A DNA stretch of 64,000 nt from Agrococcus carbonis (GCF_900104705.1 NZ_LT629734.1:1674001-1738000); one strand, 5' to 3'; shown: positions 23,300-32,673, numbered from the stretch's first letter. Notes: generated from the letters alone by a model not told the origin. Translations and numbers: made by a program.

Positions 23300-24661
23300 A
23301 TGAACCTGCACACGCTGCTGCAGCGTCGCGCTGCGGAGGCCGGACCCATTCGCGTCGGCGTGATCGGCGCGGGCAAGTTCGCCTCCATGTTCCTCACGCA
23401 GGCGTCGGTCACGCCCGAATTCCACGTCGTCGGCGTCGCCGACATCGACATCCCCAAGGCGAAGGAAGCACTCGCCCGCACCGGTTGGAGCGCTGAGCGC
23501 TTCGCTGCGACGAGCCTCGACGAGGCGGCGCGCACGGGGCTCACGGCCGTCATCGACGACTCGATGGCGCTCGTCGCGCATCCCGCCGTCGAGGTCATCC
23601 TCGAGATCACCGGCAACCCGATCGTCGGCACCGATCACGCGATCGCTGCGATCGACAACGGCAAGCACGTCATCATGGTCAACGTCGAGGCCGATTGCAT
23701 GGTGGGCCCGCTGCTGCAGCGGCGCGCGGCCGCCGCGGGCGTCGTCTACTCGATGGCCTACGGCGACCAGCCCGCCCTCATCTCCGAGCTCGTCGACTGG
23801 TGCCGCACCGTCGGCTTCGAGGTCGTCGGCGCGGGCAAGGGCACGAAGTACCTGCCGGAGTACCACTACTCCACGCCCGACACCGTCTGGGAGCACTACG
23901 GCTTCACCGACGAGCAGCTCGCCTCGGGCGACTTCAACCCCAAGATGTTCAACTCCTTCCTCGACGGCACGAAGTCGGCCATCGAGATGGCGGCGGTCGC
24001 GAACGGCACGGGCCTCACGCCCCAGCTCGACGGCCTCGCCTTCCCGCCCGCCGGCGTCGACGACCTCCCGCACATCTTCCGGCCGCAGTCGCTCGGCGGC
24101 GCGCTCGAGCACTCGGGCACCGTCGAGATCGCCTCGAGCCTCCACCGCGACGGCAGCGAGGTCGAGCGCGACCTGCGCTGGGGCGTGTGGGTCACCTTCG
24201 AGGCGAAGACCGATTACGCCGCGCAGTGCTTCGCCGAGTACGGCGTCAAGACCGATGCGACGGGGCGCTTCGGCTCCCTGTTCCGCCCGTACCACATGAT
24301 CGGGCTCGAGCTGGGGGTGTCGATCGCGAGCGCGGTGCTGCGCGGGGAGGCGACCGGCGCCCCCACCGGCTTCCGCGGCGACGTCGTGACGACCGCGAAG
24401 CGCGACCTCAAGGCGGGCGAGACGCTCGACGGGGAGGGCGGCTTCACGGTCTTCGGCAAGCTGCGCCCGGCGAGCTTCTCGCTCGAGCACGAAGCGCTGC
24501 CGCTCGGCCTCGCCCACGGTGCGAAGCTCATCCGCGACGTGCCGAAGGACCGGACCGTCTCGTGGTCGGACGTCGACGCGGATGCGTCGCTCGCCGCCGT
24601 CCGGGTCCGTCGCGAGCTCGAGGCGGAGTTCCGTGCGGAGCACGCCGTAACGATCGCGTAA
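23300..24661 (+). CDS. SAF-domain NAD(P)-dependent oxidoreductase, copy 1
   Basis: This 453-residue protein has an N-terminal Rossmann domain (GAGKFAS at 23-29, and NPIVGTDHAIAAIDNGKHV) of the homoserine dehydrogenase/Gfo type, a middle domain with SMAYGDQPALISELVDW, and a C-terminal SAF domain (from about residue 355, AKRDLKAGETLDGEG). Database entries of this architecture are often mislabelled as flagellar FlgA because of the SAF part. Function is not established. It begins the TRAP-linked island, and a paralogue lies at 27849-29192. Confidence 0.85.
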   Translation: MNLHTLLQRRAAEAGPIRVGVIGAGKFASMFLTQASVTPEFHVVGVADIDIPKAKEALARTGWSAERFAATSLDEAARTGLTAVIDDSMALVAHPAVEVILEITGNPIVGTDHAIAAIDNGKHVIMVNVEADCMVGPLLQRRAAAAGVVYSMAYGDQPALISELVDWCRTVGFEVVGAGKGTKYLPEYHYSTPDTVWEHYGFTDEQLASGDFNPKMFNSFLDGTKSAIEMAAVANGTGLTPQLDGLAFPPAGVDDLPHIFRPQSLGGALEHSGTVEIASSLHRDGSEVERDLRWGVWVTFEAKTDYAAQCFAEYGVKTDATGRFGSLFRPYHMIGLELGVSIASAVLRGEATGAPTGFRGDVVTTAKRDLKAGETLDGEGGFTVFGKLRPASFSLEHEALPLGLAHGAKLIRDVPKDRTVSWSDVDADASLAAVRVRRELEAEFRAEHAVTIA

Positions 24662-24674
24662 CTGGTGACAGTCC

Positions 24675-24689
24675 TACTGTTGACATCAA
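24675..24689 (+). promoter_or_regulatory. GntR-type operator copy upstream of second TRAP operon
   Basis: TACTGTTGACATCAA lies 13 bases after the first SAF gene and 82 bases before the DctQ gene. The preceding GTCC matches the context at 23243, so 14 of 15 bases of GTCCTACTGTTRACA agree. It suggests separate or additional control of the transporter by the same regulator. Confidence 0.62.
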
Positions 24690-24770
24690 GCGCGGCACCT
24701 TGCTTCACTCGGTGACGGCGCCGACGTCATGACCGCCGTCCCGGGCGCACATCTCGCAAAGGAGCGAACC

Positions 24771-25325
24771 ATGCCAGCACTGCTCGAGCGCATCCTCACG
24801 CTGCTCGACCGCGTCGTCCAATGGGTGTGCGTGATCGCGCTCGCGACGGTCACCATCGCGGTCAGCTGGCAGGTGCTCACGCGCTACGTCACGCGCGACT
24901 CCGCCACCTGGACGGTCGAGGTCGCGTCGCTCGCGTTCGTCTGGCTCTCGATGTTCGCGATCGCGCTCGGCGTGCGTCAGGGGCGCCACATGGTGCTCGA
25001 CATCTGGGAGTACGTGCCCGAGCGCCGCTGGCTGCGCATCACGATCACGACGGTGGCGAGCCTCCTCGTGCTCGCCACGCTCGTCGCGCTCACCGTCTTC
25101 GGCATGGAGGCGCTCCCGAGCGCCATGCGACGCAACATGCCGGGCACCGATCTGCCGTTCGGCCTCATCTCGCTCGCGGTGCCGGTCGGCAGCGCGATCG
25201 CGGCGATCTTCGCGGTCGAGGCGTGGTGGAAGCTCGTGCGCGAACCGGATCCCGAGGTCGATCCGCTGCCGTCGGCAGTGCTGTTCCAGTCCGAGGAGGA
25301 CACGATGGTGAAGGGCGAGATCTGA
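24771..25325 (+). CDS. TRAP transporter small permease (DctQ family), second system
   Basis: This 184-residue membrane subunit has four predicted helices (about 15-35, 49-68, 86-108 and 131-150) and the DctQ segment TWTVEVASLAFVWLSMFAIALG. AAAGGAG precedes the start. The stop overlaps the DctM start as TGATG. It is a distant paralogue of the subunit at 7130. Confidence 0.9.
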   Translation: MPALLERILTLLDRVVQWVCVIALATVTIAVSWQVLTRYVTRDSATWTVEVASLAFVWLSMFAIALGVRQGRHMVLDIWEYVPERRWLRITITTVASLLVLATLVALTVFGMEALPSAMRRNMPGTDLPFGLISLAVPVGSAIAAIFAVEAWWKLVREPDPEVDPLPSAVLFQSEEDTMVKGEI

Positions 25326-26653
25326 TGGGCCCCATGCTGCTGGGCAACTTCGCCGGAGCGATGCTCCTGCGCGTGCCGATCGGCTTCGCGCTCGCGCTGG
25401 CCTCCCTGATCACCATCTGGCTGATCACCGACACCCCGCTCGCGATCGGCGCACAGCGCATCGTCGCCGGCATCACGCCGTTCGCGCTCCTCGCGATCCC
25501 GCTGTTCATCCTCGCCGGCGGCATCATGAACGCGGGCGGCATCACGAAGCGACTGCTCGACCTCGCCGACTCGATCGTCGGCGGGATGCGCGGCGGGCTC
25601 GCGCAGACGAACGTGCTGTCGGCGCTGTTCTTCGGCGGCATCTCGGGCTCGGCCGTCGCCGACATCTCGAGCCTCGGCCGCATCCTCGTGCCCGCGATGA
25701 AGGCGCGCGACTACAAGGCCGCGTACACGGCTGCGGTGACCGCCGCGGCGCCGATCGTGGCGCCGATCATGCCGCCGTCGATCACGATGATCGTCTACGG
25801 CGTCGTCTCGGGCACCTCCATCGGGCAGCTCTTCTTCGCCGGCATCATCCCCGCGATCCTCTACATCGCGATGGTGATGGTCACCGTGCACCTGACGGTG
25901 CGCAAGCAGGGCTTCACCGACGAGCTCGTCGCCAACACGACGAACATCGACCTCATCGGCAAGACGCCGAAGGAGGAGCGCCCGCCGTTCTGGCCGTCGC
26001 TGCTGGGCGCCCTGCCTGCGCTGCTGCTGCCGCTGCTCATCCTGGGCGGCATCCGCTTCGGCTGGTTCACCGCCACCGAGGCCGCGGCCGTGGCCGTCGT
26101 GTACGCGCTCGTCGTCGGGATCTTCGTCTACCGCGAGCTGACGCTCAAGAAGCTCATCGCCTCGCTCGCCGAGTCGTCGCTCATGGTCGGGCTCATCATG
26201 CTCGTGCTCGCCGCGGCGCAGCTCTACTCGTGGGCGCTCACCTCGGGCCGGGTGCCGCAGGCGGCGGCCGGCGCGATCTTCGGCTTCACCGACAACCTCG
26301 TCGTGCTGCTCATCCTCGTCAACATCCTGTTGCTCATCGCGGGCATGTTCATCGAGGCGAACGCGGCGCTCATCATCATCACGCCGATCCTCTACCCGGT
26401 GCTCACCGAGATGGGCGTCGATCCGGTGCACCTCGGCATCATCATCGTCGTCAACCTCGGCATCGGCCTCATCACGCCCCCGGTCGGCATCGCGCTCATG
26501 CTCTCGGCCGAGATCGCCAAGGTGAAGTTCATCGCCGCGATCCGCGCCTCGTGGCCGTTCCTGCTGTGCGGGCTCGTCTACATGATCCTCATCACCTACA
26601 TCCCGCAGATCTCGCTGTGGCTGCCATCCGTGCTGATGGTCAGCGGCGAGTGA
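25325..26653 (+). CDS. TRAP transporter large permease (DctM family), second system
   Basis: This 442-residue large permease has about 12 helices. The DctM signatures include LFFGGISGSAVADISSLG in the first half and LITPPVGIALMLSAEIAKV near the end, with the intervening PIVAPIMPPSITMIVYGVVSGTS split by the membrane hairpin. It is coupled to DctQ. It imports the substrate of this second island using a sodium gradient, as known for the family. Confidence 0.93.
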   Translation: MGPMLLGNFAGAMLLRVPIGFALALASLITIWLITDTPLAIGAQRIVAGITPFALLAIPLFILAGGIMNAGGITKRLLDLADSIVGGMRGGLAQTNVLSALFFGGISGSAVADISSLGRILVPAMKARDYKAAYTAAVTAAAPIVAPIMPPSITMIVYGVVSGTSIGQLFFAGIIPAILYIAMVMVTVHLTVRKQGFTDELVANTTNIDLIGKTPKEERPPFWPSLLGALPALLLPLLILGGIRFGWFTATEAAAVAVVYALVVGIFVYRELTLKKLIASLAESSLMVGLIMLVLAAAQLYSWALTSGRVPQAAAGAIFGFTDNLVVLLILVNILLLIAGMFIEANAALIIITPILYPVLTEMGVDPVHLGIIIVVNLGIGLITPPVGIALMLSAEIAKVKFIAAIRASWPFLLCGLVYMILITYIPQISLWLPSVLMVSGE

Positions 26654-26685
26654 CGCACCGATCAAGCCCCTAGGAAGGAAACACC

Positions 26686-27702
26686 ATGCGCAACTCCATG
26701 AAGGCACTCGCGGGCGTGGGCATCGTCGCCCTGGCGCTCACCGGCTGCTCGGCGTCCGGAGGCGACCCCGGCTCGAGCGGCGACGCGAGCACGGGCGACG
26801 AGACCTACACCCTCGTCCTCGGCCATGCCGGCTCGACGACCGACCCCCGCCAGTGGGCCGCCGAGCAGTTCGCTGAGCGCATCGAGGCGGCGACCGACGG
26901 CCGCGTCACCGTCGAGGTGCACTCCGACTCGACCCTCGGCACGTGGGAGGAGATGATCGACGGCCTCCAGATCGGCAGCACCGACATCGTCATCGAGTCG
27001 CTGCTCTCGCTCGAGGCGTACACCGACCTCGCATCCGTCGAGACCGCTCCGTTCCTCTACTCGAGCGACGAGCAGTTCTTCGAGGTGTGGGACGGCGAGC
27101 TCGGCGACGAGATCCACTCGGCGGTCACGGAGGCCTCGGGCTACGCGACGCTCGGCAACATGTTCCGCGGGTCGCGCGAGCTCACGAGCAAGGAGCCCGT
27201 GACCTCGCTCGAGGACCTGGAGGGCATCACGATCCGCACGCCGAGCGCGCAGACGATGCTCGACACCTGGAACGCGCTCGGCGCCCGGGCTGAGGCGCTG
27301 CCGTTCAACGAGGTCTACTCGGCGCTCGAGTCGGGTGTGCTCGACGCGCAGGAGAACCCGCTCGACGCGATCCTGTTCAACTCGATCCACGAGGTCGCGC
27401 CGAACATCACGTGGACCGACCACATGTACGCCAACTACCACTTCATCATGTGGGACGAGGCGCTGCAGGGCTACCCGGAGGACATCCGCACGGCGATCCA
27501 GGACGTCGCCGCCGAGGTCGGCCAGGAGTACACCGAGAACACGGTGACGAACCTCGCCGACTACCAGTCGCAGCTCGAGGAGGGCGGCGCAACGTTCCAC
27601 GAGCTCGAGGACCGCGAGGCCTGGGTCGAGGCGACGCAGCCGGTCGTCGACGGCCTTCCCGACCAGGTGCAGACCTGGGTCGAGCAGATCCGCGCCATGT
27701 GA
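26686..27702 (+). CDS. TRAP transporter solute-binding lipoprotein (DctP family), second system
   Basis: This 338-residue binding protein has a short lipoprotein signal (lipobox LTGC, Cys20). DctP-type segments include GTWEEMIDGLQIGSTDIVI and GITIRTPSAQTMLDTWNALGA. AGGAAGGAA precedes the ATG. It completes the second TRAP system in Q-M-P order, unlike the P-Q-M order of the first. A strong hairpin follows the stop. Confidence 0.93.
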   Translation: MRNSMKALAGVGIVALALTGCSASGGDPGSSGDASTGDETYTLVLGHAGSTTDPRQWAAEQFAERIEAATDGRVTVEVHSDSTLGTWEEMIDGLQIGSTDIVIESLLSLEAYTDLASVETAPFLYSSDEQFFEVWDGELGDEIHSAVTEASGYATLGNMFRGSRELTSKEPVTSLEDLEGITIRTPSAQTMLDTWNALGARAEALPFNEVYSALESGVLDAQENPLDAILFNSIHEVAPNITWTDHMYANYHFIMWDEALQGYPEDIRTAIQDVAAEVGQEYTENTVTNLADYQSQLEEGGATFHELEDREAWVEATQPVVDGLPDQVQTWVEQIRAM

Positions 27703-27706
27703 GCCG

Positions 27707-27744
27707 CGACGGCGGGGGTGCGCGCACGCCCACCCCCGCCGTCG
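27707..27744 (+). terminator. 14-bp perfect hairpin after DctP, inside the operon
   Basis: CGACGGCGGGGGTG (27707-27720) pairs with 27731-27744 around a 10-base loop. There is no U-run. It lies 5 bases after the DctP stop and 105 bases before the second SAF gene, so it may reduce read-through or protect the TRAP message. Confidence 0.6.
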
Positions 27745-27848
27745 TCCCCGTCGCGCCGAGCACCCAGGTCGCGCGCGGCCCCGCACCCGCACCCCCACAG
27801 ACTCCACCCGACCCCGCGCATCCGCGCACCACGCCTGAGGAGCCCCCC

Positions 27849-29192
27849 ATGAACCTGCACGAGCTGCTGCGCGAGCGAGAAGCGGCCGGAGCGCCCATCC
27901 GCGTCGGCCTCATCGGCTCGGGCCGCTTCGGCACCATGTACCTGTCGCAGGCGCGCAGCATCCCCGGGGTGCGCGTCGCGGCGATCGCCGACATCAACAC
28001 CGCGCGCGCCCGCGAGTCGCTCGCGCGCGTGGGCTGGCCGGAGGACGCGATCGTCGACTCCGTCGACGACCTCACCGAGGGCACGACCGCCGTCATCGCC
28101 GACGCGATGGACCTCTTCCGCACCGACATCGACGTCATCGTCGAGGCCACGGGCAACCCGATCGTGGGCATCAAGCACGCGCTCGCCGCGATCGAGACCG
28201 GCAAGCACGTGATGATGGTGACGGTCGAGGCGGATGCGCTGGCCGGTCCCGCGCTCGCGAAGCGCGCGAAGGAGGCGGGCGTCGTCTACTCGATGGCCTT
28301 CGGCGACCAGCCGGCGCTCATCTGGGAGCTCATCGACTGGGCCCGCACCTCGGGCTTCGAGGTCGTCTGCGCCGGCAAGGGCGCGAAGTACCTGCCCGGC
28401 TACCACCAGATGAACCCCGACAACGTCTGGGATCACTGGGAGTTCTCCGACGAGCTGAAGCAGTCGGGGCAGCTGAACCCTTACATGCACACGTCCTTCC
28501 GCGACGGCACGAAGGCAGCCATCGAGATGGCGGCGGTCGCGAACGCGGCGGGCCTCGTGCCGGGCGACGCCGGGCTCACGTTCACGCCCGGCGACCTCGA
28601 GGAGATCGCGACGGTCTGCCGCCCCGAGTCGGTCGGCGGCGTGCTGCCGCACGAGGGCACCGTCGATGTGATGTCGAGCTACACGCGCGAGGGCGACTGG
28701 ATCCCGCACAACACGCAGGAGGGCGTCTTCGTCGTCGTCAAGGCCACGAACGCCTACGTCGCCGAGTGCTTCCAGGAGTACCCCTGGCACCCGGACCCCA
28801 CTGGGCAGTACGCCGCGCTCTACCGGCCGTACCACTACGTCGGGCTCGAGCTCAACGTCTCGATCGCCAACGCGGTGCTGCGCGGTGTCGCGACCGGCAC
28901 GGCCGTGGGCTTCACCGCGGATGTCGTGGCGACGGCCAAGAAGGACCTGGTCGCGGGCGACACGCTCGACGGCGAGGGCGGCTTCGCGGTCTACGGCAAG
29001 CTCGTCTCGGCCCGCACCTCGGTCGCCGAGGGCTACCTGCCCGTCGCGCTCGCCCACCACGTGCCGCTCAAGCGCGACATCGCGCAGGGCGAGAGCGTGC
29101 GCTGGGACGACGTCGAGGTCGACGAGTCGCTCGCCCAGGCCATCGCGCTGCGGCGCGAGACCGAGGTGCTCGCCGCCGCCGCGGTCGCCTAG
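27849..29192 (+). CDS. SAF-domain NAD(P)-dependent oxidoreductase, copy 2
   Basis: This 447-residue paralogue of the 23300 gene has the same order: Rossmann GSGRFGT at 23-29, NPIVGIKHALAAIETGKHV, SMAFGDQPALIWELIDW, then a C-terminal SAF domain (AKKDLVAGDTLDGEG). The two copies are alike over their whole length, so they arose by duplication around the transporter. They could act on two related substrates, form a heteromer, or act in sequence. GAGGAG precedes the start. Confidence 0.85.
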   Translation: MNLHELLREREAAGAPIRVGLIGSGRFGTMYLSQARSIPGVRVAAIADINTARARESLARVGWPEDAIVDSVDDLTEGTTAVIADAMDLFRTDIDVIVEATGNPIVGIKHALAAIETGKHVMMVTVEADALAGPALAKRAKEAGVVYSMAFGDQPALIWELIDWARTSGFEVVCAGKGAKYLPGYHQMNPDNVWDHWEFSDELKQSGQLNPYMHTSFRDGTKAAIEMAAVANAAGLVPGDAGLTFTPGDLEEIATVCRPESVGGVLPHEGTVDVMSSYTREGDWIPHNTQEGVFVVVKATNAYVAECFQEYPWHPDPTGQYAALYRPYHYVGLELNVSIANAVLRGVATGTAVGFTADVVATAKKDLVAGDTLDGEGGFAVYGKLVSARTSVAEGYLPVALAHHVPLKRDIAQGESVRWDDVEVDESLAQAIALRRETEVLAAAAVA

Positions 29193-29200
29193 GCGCGGCC

Positions 29201-30079
29201 ATGGGCCGCTCGATCAGCCTCATCGGGCTGGGGGCGATGGGCCTGCCGATGGCGCGCCTGCTCGCCGCCCGCGGGGCGCTCTCGGTGCACAACCGCAGCG
29301 CCGCGCGGGCGCACGCGCTCGCGGCCGAGGCGCCCTCGGTCGCCGTAGCCGAACGACCGGCGGATGCGGCGGCCGGGGTGGTGCTCACCGTGCTGCCCGA
29401 TCTCCCGGACGTCGAGGCCGTGGTGCACGGCACCGAAGGCCTCCTCGCCGGCTGGCGCGCCGCATCCGTCGACCGTCCGATGCTCGTCGTCATGGGCACG
29501 GTCTCGCCGGTCGCGCTGCGCGCGCTCGCCCAGGAGCTGGCCGAGCACGGCGTCGAGGTGGTCGACGCGCCCATGTCCGGCGGCGTGCTCGGGGCCGCCG
29601 AGGGGCGGCTGAGCGTCTTCGTCGGCGGTTCGGCGGAGGCGGCGGCGGAGCTCGCGGCGGTGCTCGAGCCGTGCGCGAGCCGCGTGACGCACATGGGGCC
29701 GACCGGCGCGGGCGCGACGACGAAGCTCTGCAACCAGCTCGTCGTCGCCGAGACGATCGCGGCCCTGTCGGAGGCGTTCGCTCTTGCGCGGGCGAGCGGG
29801 ATCGACCCGATGGCGCTCGCTGACGCGCTCGGCTCGGGGCTCGCCGGCAGCGAGGCGCTGCGCCAGAAGCGACAGCACTGGATCGCCGAAGAGTTCGCGC
29901 CCGGCGGCACGATCGATTACCAGGTGAAGGACCTGCGCTACGCGCAGCAGGCGGCGGATGCGGCAGGTCTGCGCCTGCGCGCCGCGCAGACCGCCCTCGC
30001 GCTCTTCGAGGATGCGTCGGCATCCGGCGACGGCGGCCTCGACCACACCGGCGTCTACCGCCAGGTGCTGCGCGACTGA
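29201..30079 (+). CDS. 3-Hydroxyisobutyrate dehydrogenase-like oxidoreductase (copy 2)
   Basis: This 292-residue beta-hydroxyacid dehydrogenase has GLGAMG at 9-14, the substrate block DAPMSGG at 122-128, and catalytic Lys175 with Asn178 (TTKLCNQ). It starts 8 bases after the second SAF gene and is the last gene of the rightward unit. Its sequence is closest in pattern to tartronate-semialdehyde/threonate dehydrogenase-like members; the true substrate is unknown. Confidence 0.9.
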   Translation: MGRSISLIGLGAMGLPMARLLAARGALSVHNRSAARAHALAAEAPSVAVAERPADAAAGVVLTVLPDLPDVEAVVHGTEGLLAGWRAASVDRPMLVVMGTVSPVALRALAQELAEHGVEVVDAPMSGGVLGAAEGRLSVFVGGSAEAAAELAAVLEPCASRVTHMGPTGAGATTKLCNQLVVAETIAALSEAFALARASGIDPMALADALGSGLAGSEALRQKRQHWIAEEFAPGGTIDYQVKDLRYAQQAADAAGLRLRAAQTALALFEDASASGDGGLDHTGVYRQVLRD

Positions 30080-30107
30080 GCGGTCGCCGATCGCCGCGCT
30101 GCGGGCG

Positions 30108-30800
30108 TCAGATCGTGGCCGCGGCGGCCTCGAGGCGCTCGACGATCGCCTCGCGCGCCGAGTCGTTGTGCTCGCGCAGCACGGCGCGCGCGCGCTCGGC
30201 GTCGCCACTCGCGATCGCCTCGACGATCGGGGCGTGGCGGTCGGCAGCCATGTTGGCGATCGCGGTGTCACGCCCGGCGGCGGTGATGACCGCGCGGGCG
30301 AGTCCGCTGACGCGGCGCCACGACTCGAGCAGGGTGCCGTTGCCGCTCGCGGCGCAGATCGCTTCGTGGAACGCGAGGTCGGCGGCGACCTGGTCGGCGA
30401 TCGAGCCGCGCTCGCTCTCGGCGAGCCGCTCGAGCGCGCGGCGCAGCTCGGCGACGACCGCTTCGAGATCATCGCGCGCGCAGACGGTCTCGCACGCGAG
30501 CGACTCGAGCGCGAAGCGCACGTCGAAGATGTCGCGCACCTCGGCGGCCGTCACGACGCGCACGGACAGTCGGCCCCGCGCATCCTTCGTCAGCAGTCCC
30601 TGCTGCTCGAGGTGGCGGAGCGCCTCCCGCAGGGTGCCGCGCGAGACGCCGAGCGACGCGCTCAGCTCGGTCTCGGCGAGATGGGTGCCCTGCGGCAGCT
30701 CCCCGGTCGTCACGGCCTCGCGGAGGCGATCGAGGATGAGCTCGCGTCGAGTCACTCGCTCGATGGCTCCGAGCGAGCTGAACTGGGCGTCGATGGCCAT
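30108..30800 (-). CDS. GntR-family regulator with FCD effector domain (first)
   Basis: This regulator of about 230 residues has an N-terminal winged HTH (ELILDRLREAVTTGELPQG, SLGVSRGTLREALRHLEQQG) and a C-terminal FCD domain with the metal-site pattern D-x-x-x-H (DLAFHEAI) and later histidines. The start could be ATG 30800 or GTG 30809; neither has a clear ribosome site. It is the last gene of a leftward operon with an SDR and an isomerase whose promoter carries the best copy of ACTGTTGACAATCAACAGT. It is thus the likely regulator of the four sites in this island. Confidence 0.9.
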   Translation of the reverse strand: MAIDAQFSSLGAIERVTRRELILDRLREAVTTGELPQGTHLAETELSASLGVSRGTLREALRHLEQQGLLTKDARGRLSVRVVTAAEVRDIFDVRFALESLACETVCARDDLEAVVAELRRALERLAESERGSIADQVAADLAFHEAICAASGNGTLLESWRRVSGLARAVITAAGRDTAIANMAADRHAPIVEAIASGDAERARAVLREHNDSAREAIVERLEAAAATI

Positions 30801-30840
30801 GGCTGTCACGCTACCTGAGTGTCGTCGCGGGTGATGGTCA

Positions 30841-31629
30841 TCAGTGGAGGTGGCTCGCGCCGTTGATGTCGATGTTCGTGCCCTGCAGGTAGGCGGCGTC
30901 CTCGCTCGAGAGGAACGTGAACACCGCGGCGATCTCGTCGGTCGTCGCGACGCGGCCGATCGGGATGTCGGCGGCGAGCCGCGCCTCCGACTCGGGGGTC
31001 GCGCCCACGCGGATGTTCGTGTCAGCGGCGCCGGGCGTGACGGAGTTGACCGTGACGCCAGAGTCGGCGATCTCGCGCGCGAGCGCCTTCGTGAAGCCGA
31101 GGATCGCCGCCTTCGCCGCCGAGTAGGGCACCTTGCCGAAGACGCCGCCGCCCCGCTGGGCGGAGACCGACGACATGTTGACGATGCGGCCCCAGCCGGT
31201 GTCGAGCATCCCTGGCAGGAACGCCTTCGTGACGAGGTAGGTGCCGGTCGCGTTGACCGCCATCACGGTGTTCCACAGCTCGAGCGTCGTCTCGAGGAAC
31301 GGCACGGGCGACGTGATGCCAGCGACGTTCGCGAGCGCGCCGACCGTCGGCAACCGGCCGGCGTCGACCTCTGCTTGCACCGCGGCGTGCGCGACCCCGA
31401 CCGCGCGCTCGTCGGCGACGTCGATCGCGGTGCCGAAGGCAGGCACGCCGTGGCGCGCACCGATCTCGCGCGCGACGTGCGCCGAACGCTCGGCGTCGAG
31501 GTCGAGGATCACCACGCCCCAGCCCTCGCGGGCGTAGCGGTCGGCGACGGCCATGCCGATGCCGCGGTCGCTCGCGGCGCCGGTGACGACCGCGGTGCGG
31601 TGCGCGGTGGCTTCGATGGGCTCGGTCAT
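30841..31629 (-). CDS. Short-chain dehydrogenase/reductase
   Basis: This 262-residue classical SDR has the cofactor motif TGAASDRGIG at 16-25, NVAG in place of NNAG, and a catalytic Ser with Tyr and Lys (YSAAK). GAGGAGCAGCC precedes the ATG. It sits 30 bases downstream of the isomerase and 40 bases upstream of the GntR gene. It likely oxidises a sugar-acid or polyol derivative in the island's pathway. Confidence 0.9.
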   Translation of the reverse strand: MTEPIEATAHRTAVVTGAASDRGIGMAVADRYAREGWGVVILDLDAERSAHVAREIGARHGVPAFGTAIDVADERAVGVAHAAVQAEVDAGRLPTVGALANVAGITSPVPFLETTLELWNTVMAVNATGTYLVTKAFLPGMLDTGWGRIVNMSSVSAQRGGGVFGKVPYSAAKAAILGFTKALAREIADSGVTVNSVTPGAADTNIRVGATPESEARLAADIPIGRVATTDEIAAVFTFLSSEDAAYLQGTNIDINGASHLH

Positions 31630-31659
31630 GGCTGCTCCTCGGGAAATCGGTCGGCTCGG

Positions 31660-32541
31660 TCAGCGTTCGGGTGCGGATGCGGTCATCGCGTGGCGCAGGC
31701 GGGTCAGGGATCGCTCGGCGACGGCGGCGAGCTCGGCGCGACGGTCGCCGCCCGCGACCGTCGTGGCATCGTCGACGTAGGCGCGGGAGGGCTGCTCGAG
31801 CGTGAAGCCGCCGTCGTAGCCGACGGCGTCGAGCGCGCGGAAGGCGCTGGCGAAGTCGACGTCGCCTTCGCCGATGCGACGGCTGAAGTCGCCGCGCACG
31901 GCGTCGCGCAGGTGCACGTGCGCGATGCGCTCGCCCCACGCGGCGATGGTGTCGTCGAGGTCGTCCCCGGCGGCGGTGACGTGCGCGACATCGAGCACCA
32001 CGCCGACGCGCGCGCCGAGGGCGTCGAGCCGCGCGTGCAGCGCGTCGGCGCGCTCGCGGCCCCAGCTGAAGCGCAGGAAGTGCAGCGACTCGACCCAGAG
32101 CTCGACCCCGTGGGCGCTCGCCGCGTCGCCGGCGGTGGAGAGCGCAGCGGCGATGCGTTCGAGGTCTGCCGATTCGCTCTCGATCGGCTCGTGCTCGAGC
32201 GCGCCCGCGGGCAGCACGAGCGCCTGGGCGCCGGCTGCGGCGGTGAGGCGCAGCAGTCGCTCGAGGTGCGCGGTGCGCGCAGCGGCGTCGGCGTGAGGGG
32301 CGTTGAGGTCGCCGATGTCGCCGTTGACGCTGCGCACCCGCAGCCCGGAGGCGGCGAGCGCTCCGACGACGCGTTCGATCGCGGTGTCGTCGAGGCCGAA
32401 GGGCACGTGGTCGCACACGCCCGGCAGCGCGCCGAGGTCGATCTCGGTCACGCCGAGCGCGGCGATGTCGACGAGCGCATCATCCAGCGGAAGGTGCTGG
32501 AACGTGATCGTCGAGCACCCCAGCCTGCTGGGCAGCGACAT
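31660..32541 (-). CDS. TIM-barrel sugar phosphate isomerase/epimerase family protein
   Basis: This 293-residue xylose-isomerase-like TIM barrel has probable metal ligands E151 (WVESLH), D184 (VVLDVAH), H210 (HVHLRD) and E249 (TLEQPS), the usual E-D-H-E set. GGAGGAGACG lies just before the chosen ATG. It is the first gene of the leftward operon under the full operator palindrome. Family members isomerise or decarboxylate sugars and oxo-sugar acids; the specific reaction is not readable. Confidence 0.87.
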   Translation of the reverse strand: MSLPSRLGCSTITFQHLPLDDALVDIAALGVTEIDLGALPGVCDHVPFGLDDTAIERVVGALAASGLRVRSVNGDIGDLNAPHADAAARTAHLERLLRLTAAAGAQALVLPAGALEHEPIESESADLERIAAALSTAGDAASAHGVELWVESLHFLRFSWGRERADALHARLDALGARVGVVLDVAHVTAAGDDLDDTIAAWGERIAHVHLRDAVRGDFSRRIGEGDVDFASAFRALDAVGYDGGFTLEQPSRAYVDDATTVAGGDRRAELAAVAERSLTRLRHAMTASAPER

Positions 32542-32584
32542 CGTCGTCTCCTCCCGCGCCGTCGACTCCCGACGGCGTCGGCTC

Positions 32585-32618
32585 AGTGTATGACGTTCTA
32601 CTGTTGACAATCAACAGT
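32585..32618 (-). promoter_or_regulatory. Promoter (TTGATT-N18-TACACT) with palindromic operator
   Basis: On the minus strand TTGATT (32614-32609) and TACACT (32590-32585) are 18 bases apart. The -35 overlaps ACTGTTGACAATCAACAGT (32600-32618), an 8-bp perfect inverted repeat with a 3-base centre. It is the most symmetrical of four related sites and precedes the operon that ends with the GntR gene, indicating autoregulation. Confidence 0.75.
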
Positions 32619-32673
32619 GCGTGCTCAGGCGCCTATCGAACGGGCCGCCCACAGCGCGATGACGCTTGGCGAT

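Noticed and set aside
23300..29192. Flagellar FlgA annotation for the SAF-domain proteins
   Set aside because: The SAF part is only the C-terminal quarter; the N-terminal Rossmann domain and the TRAP context show an oxidoreductase.
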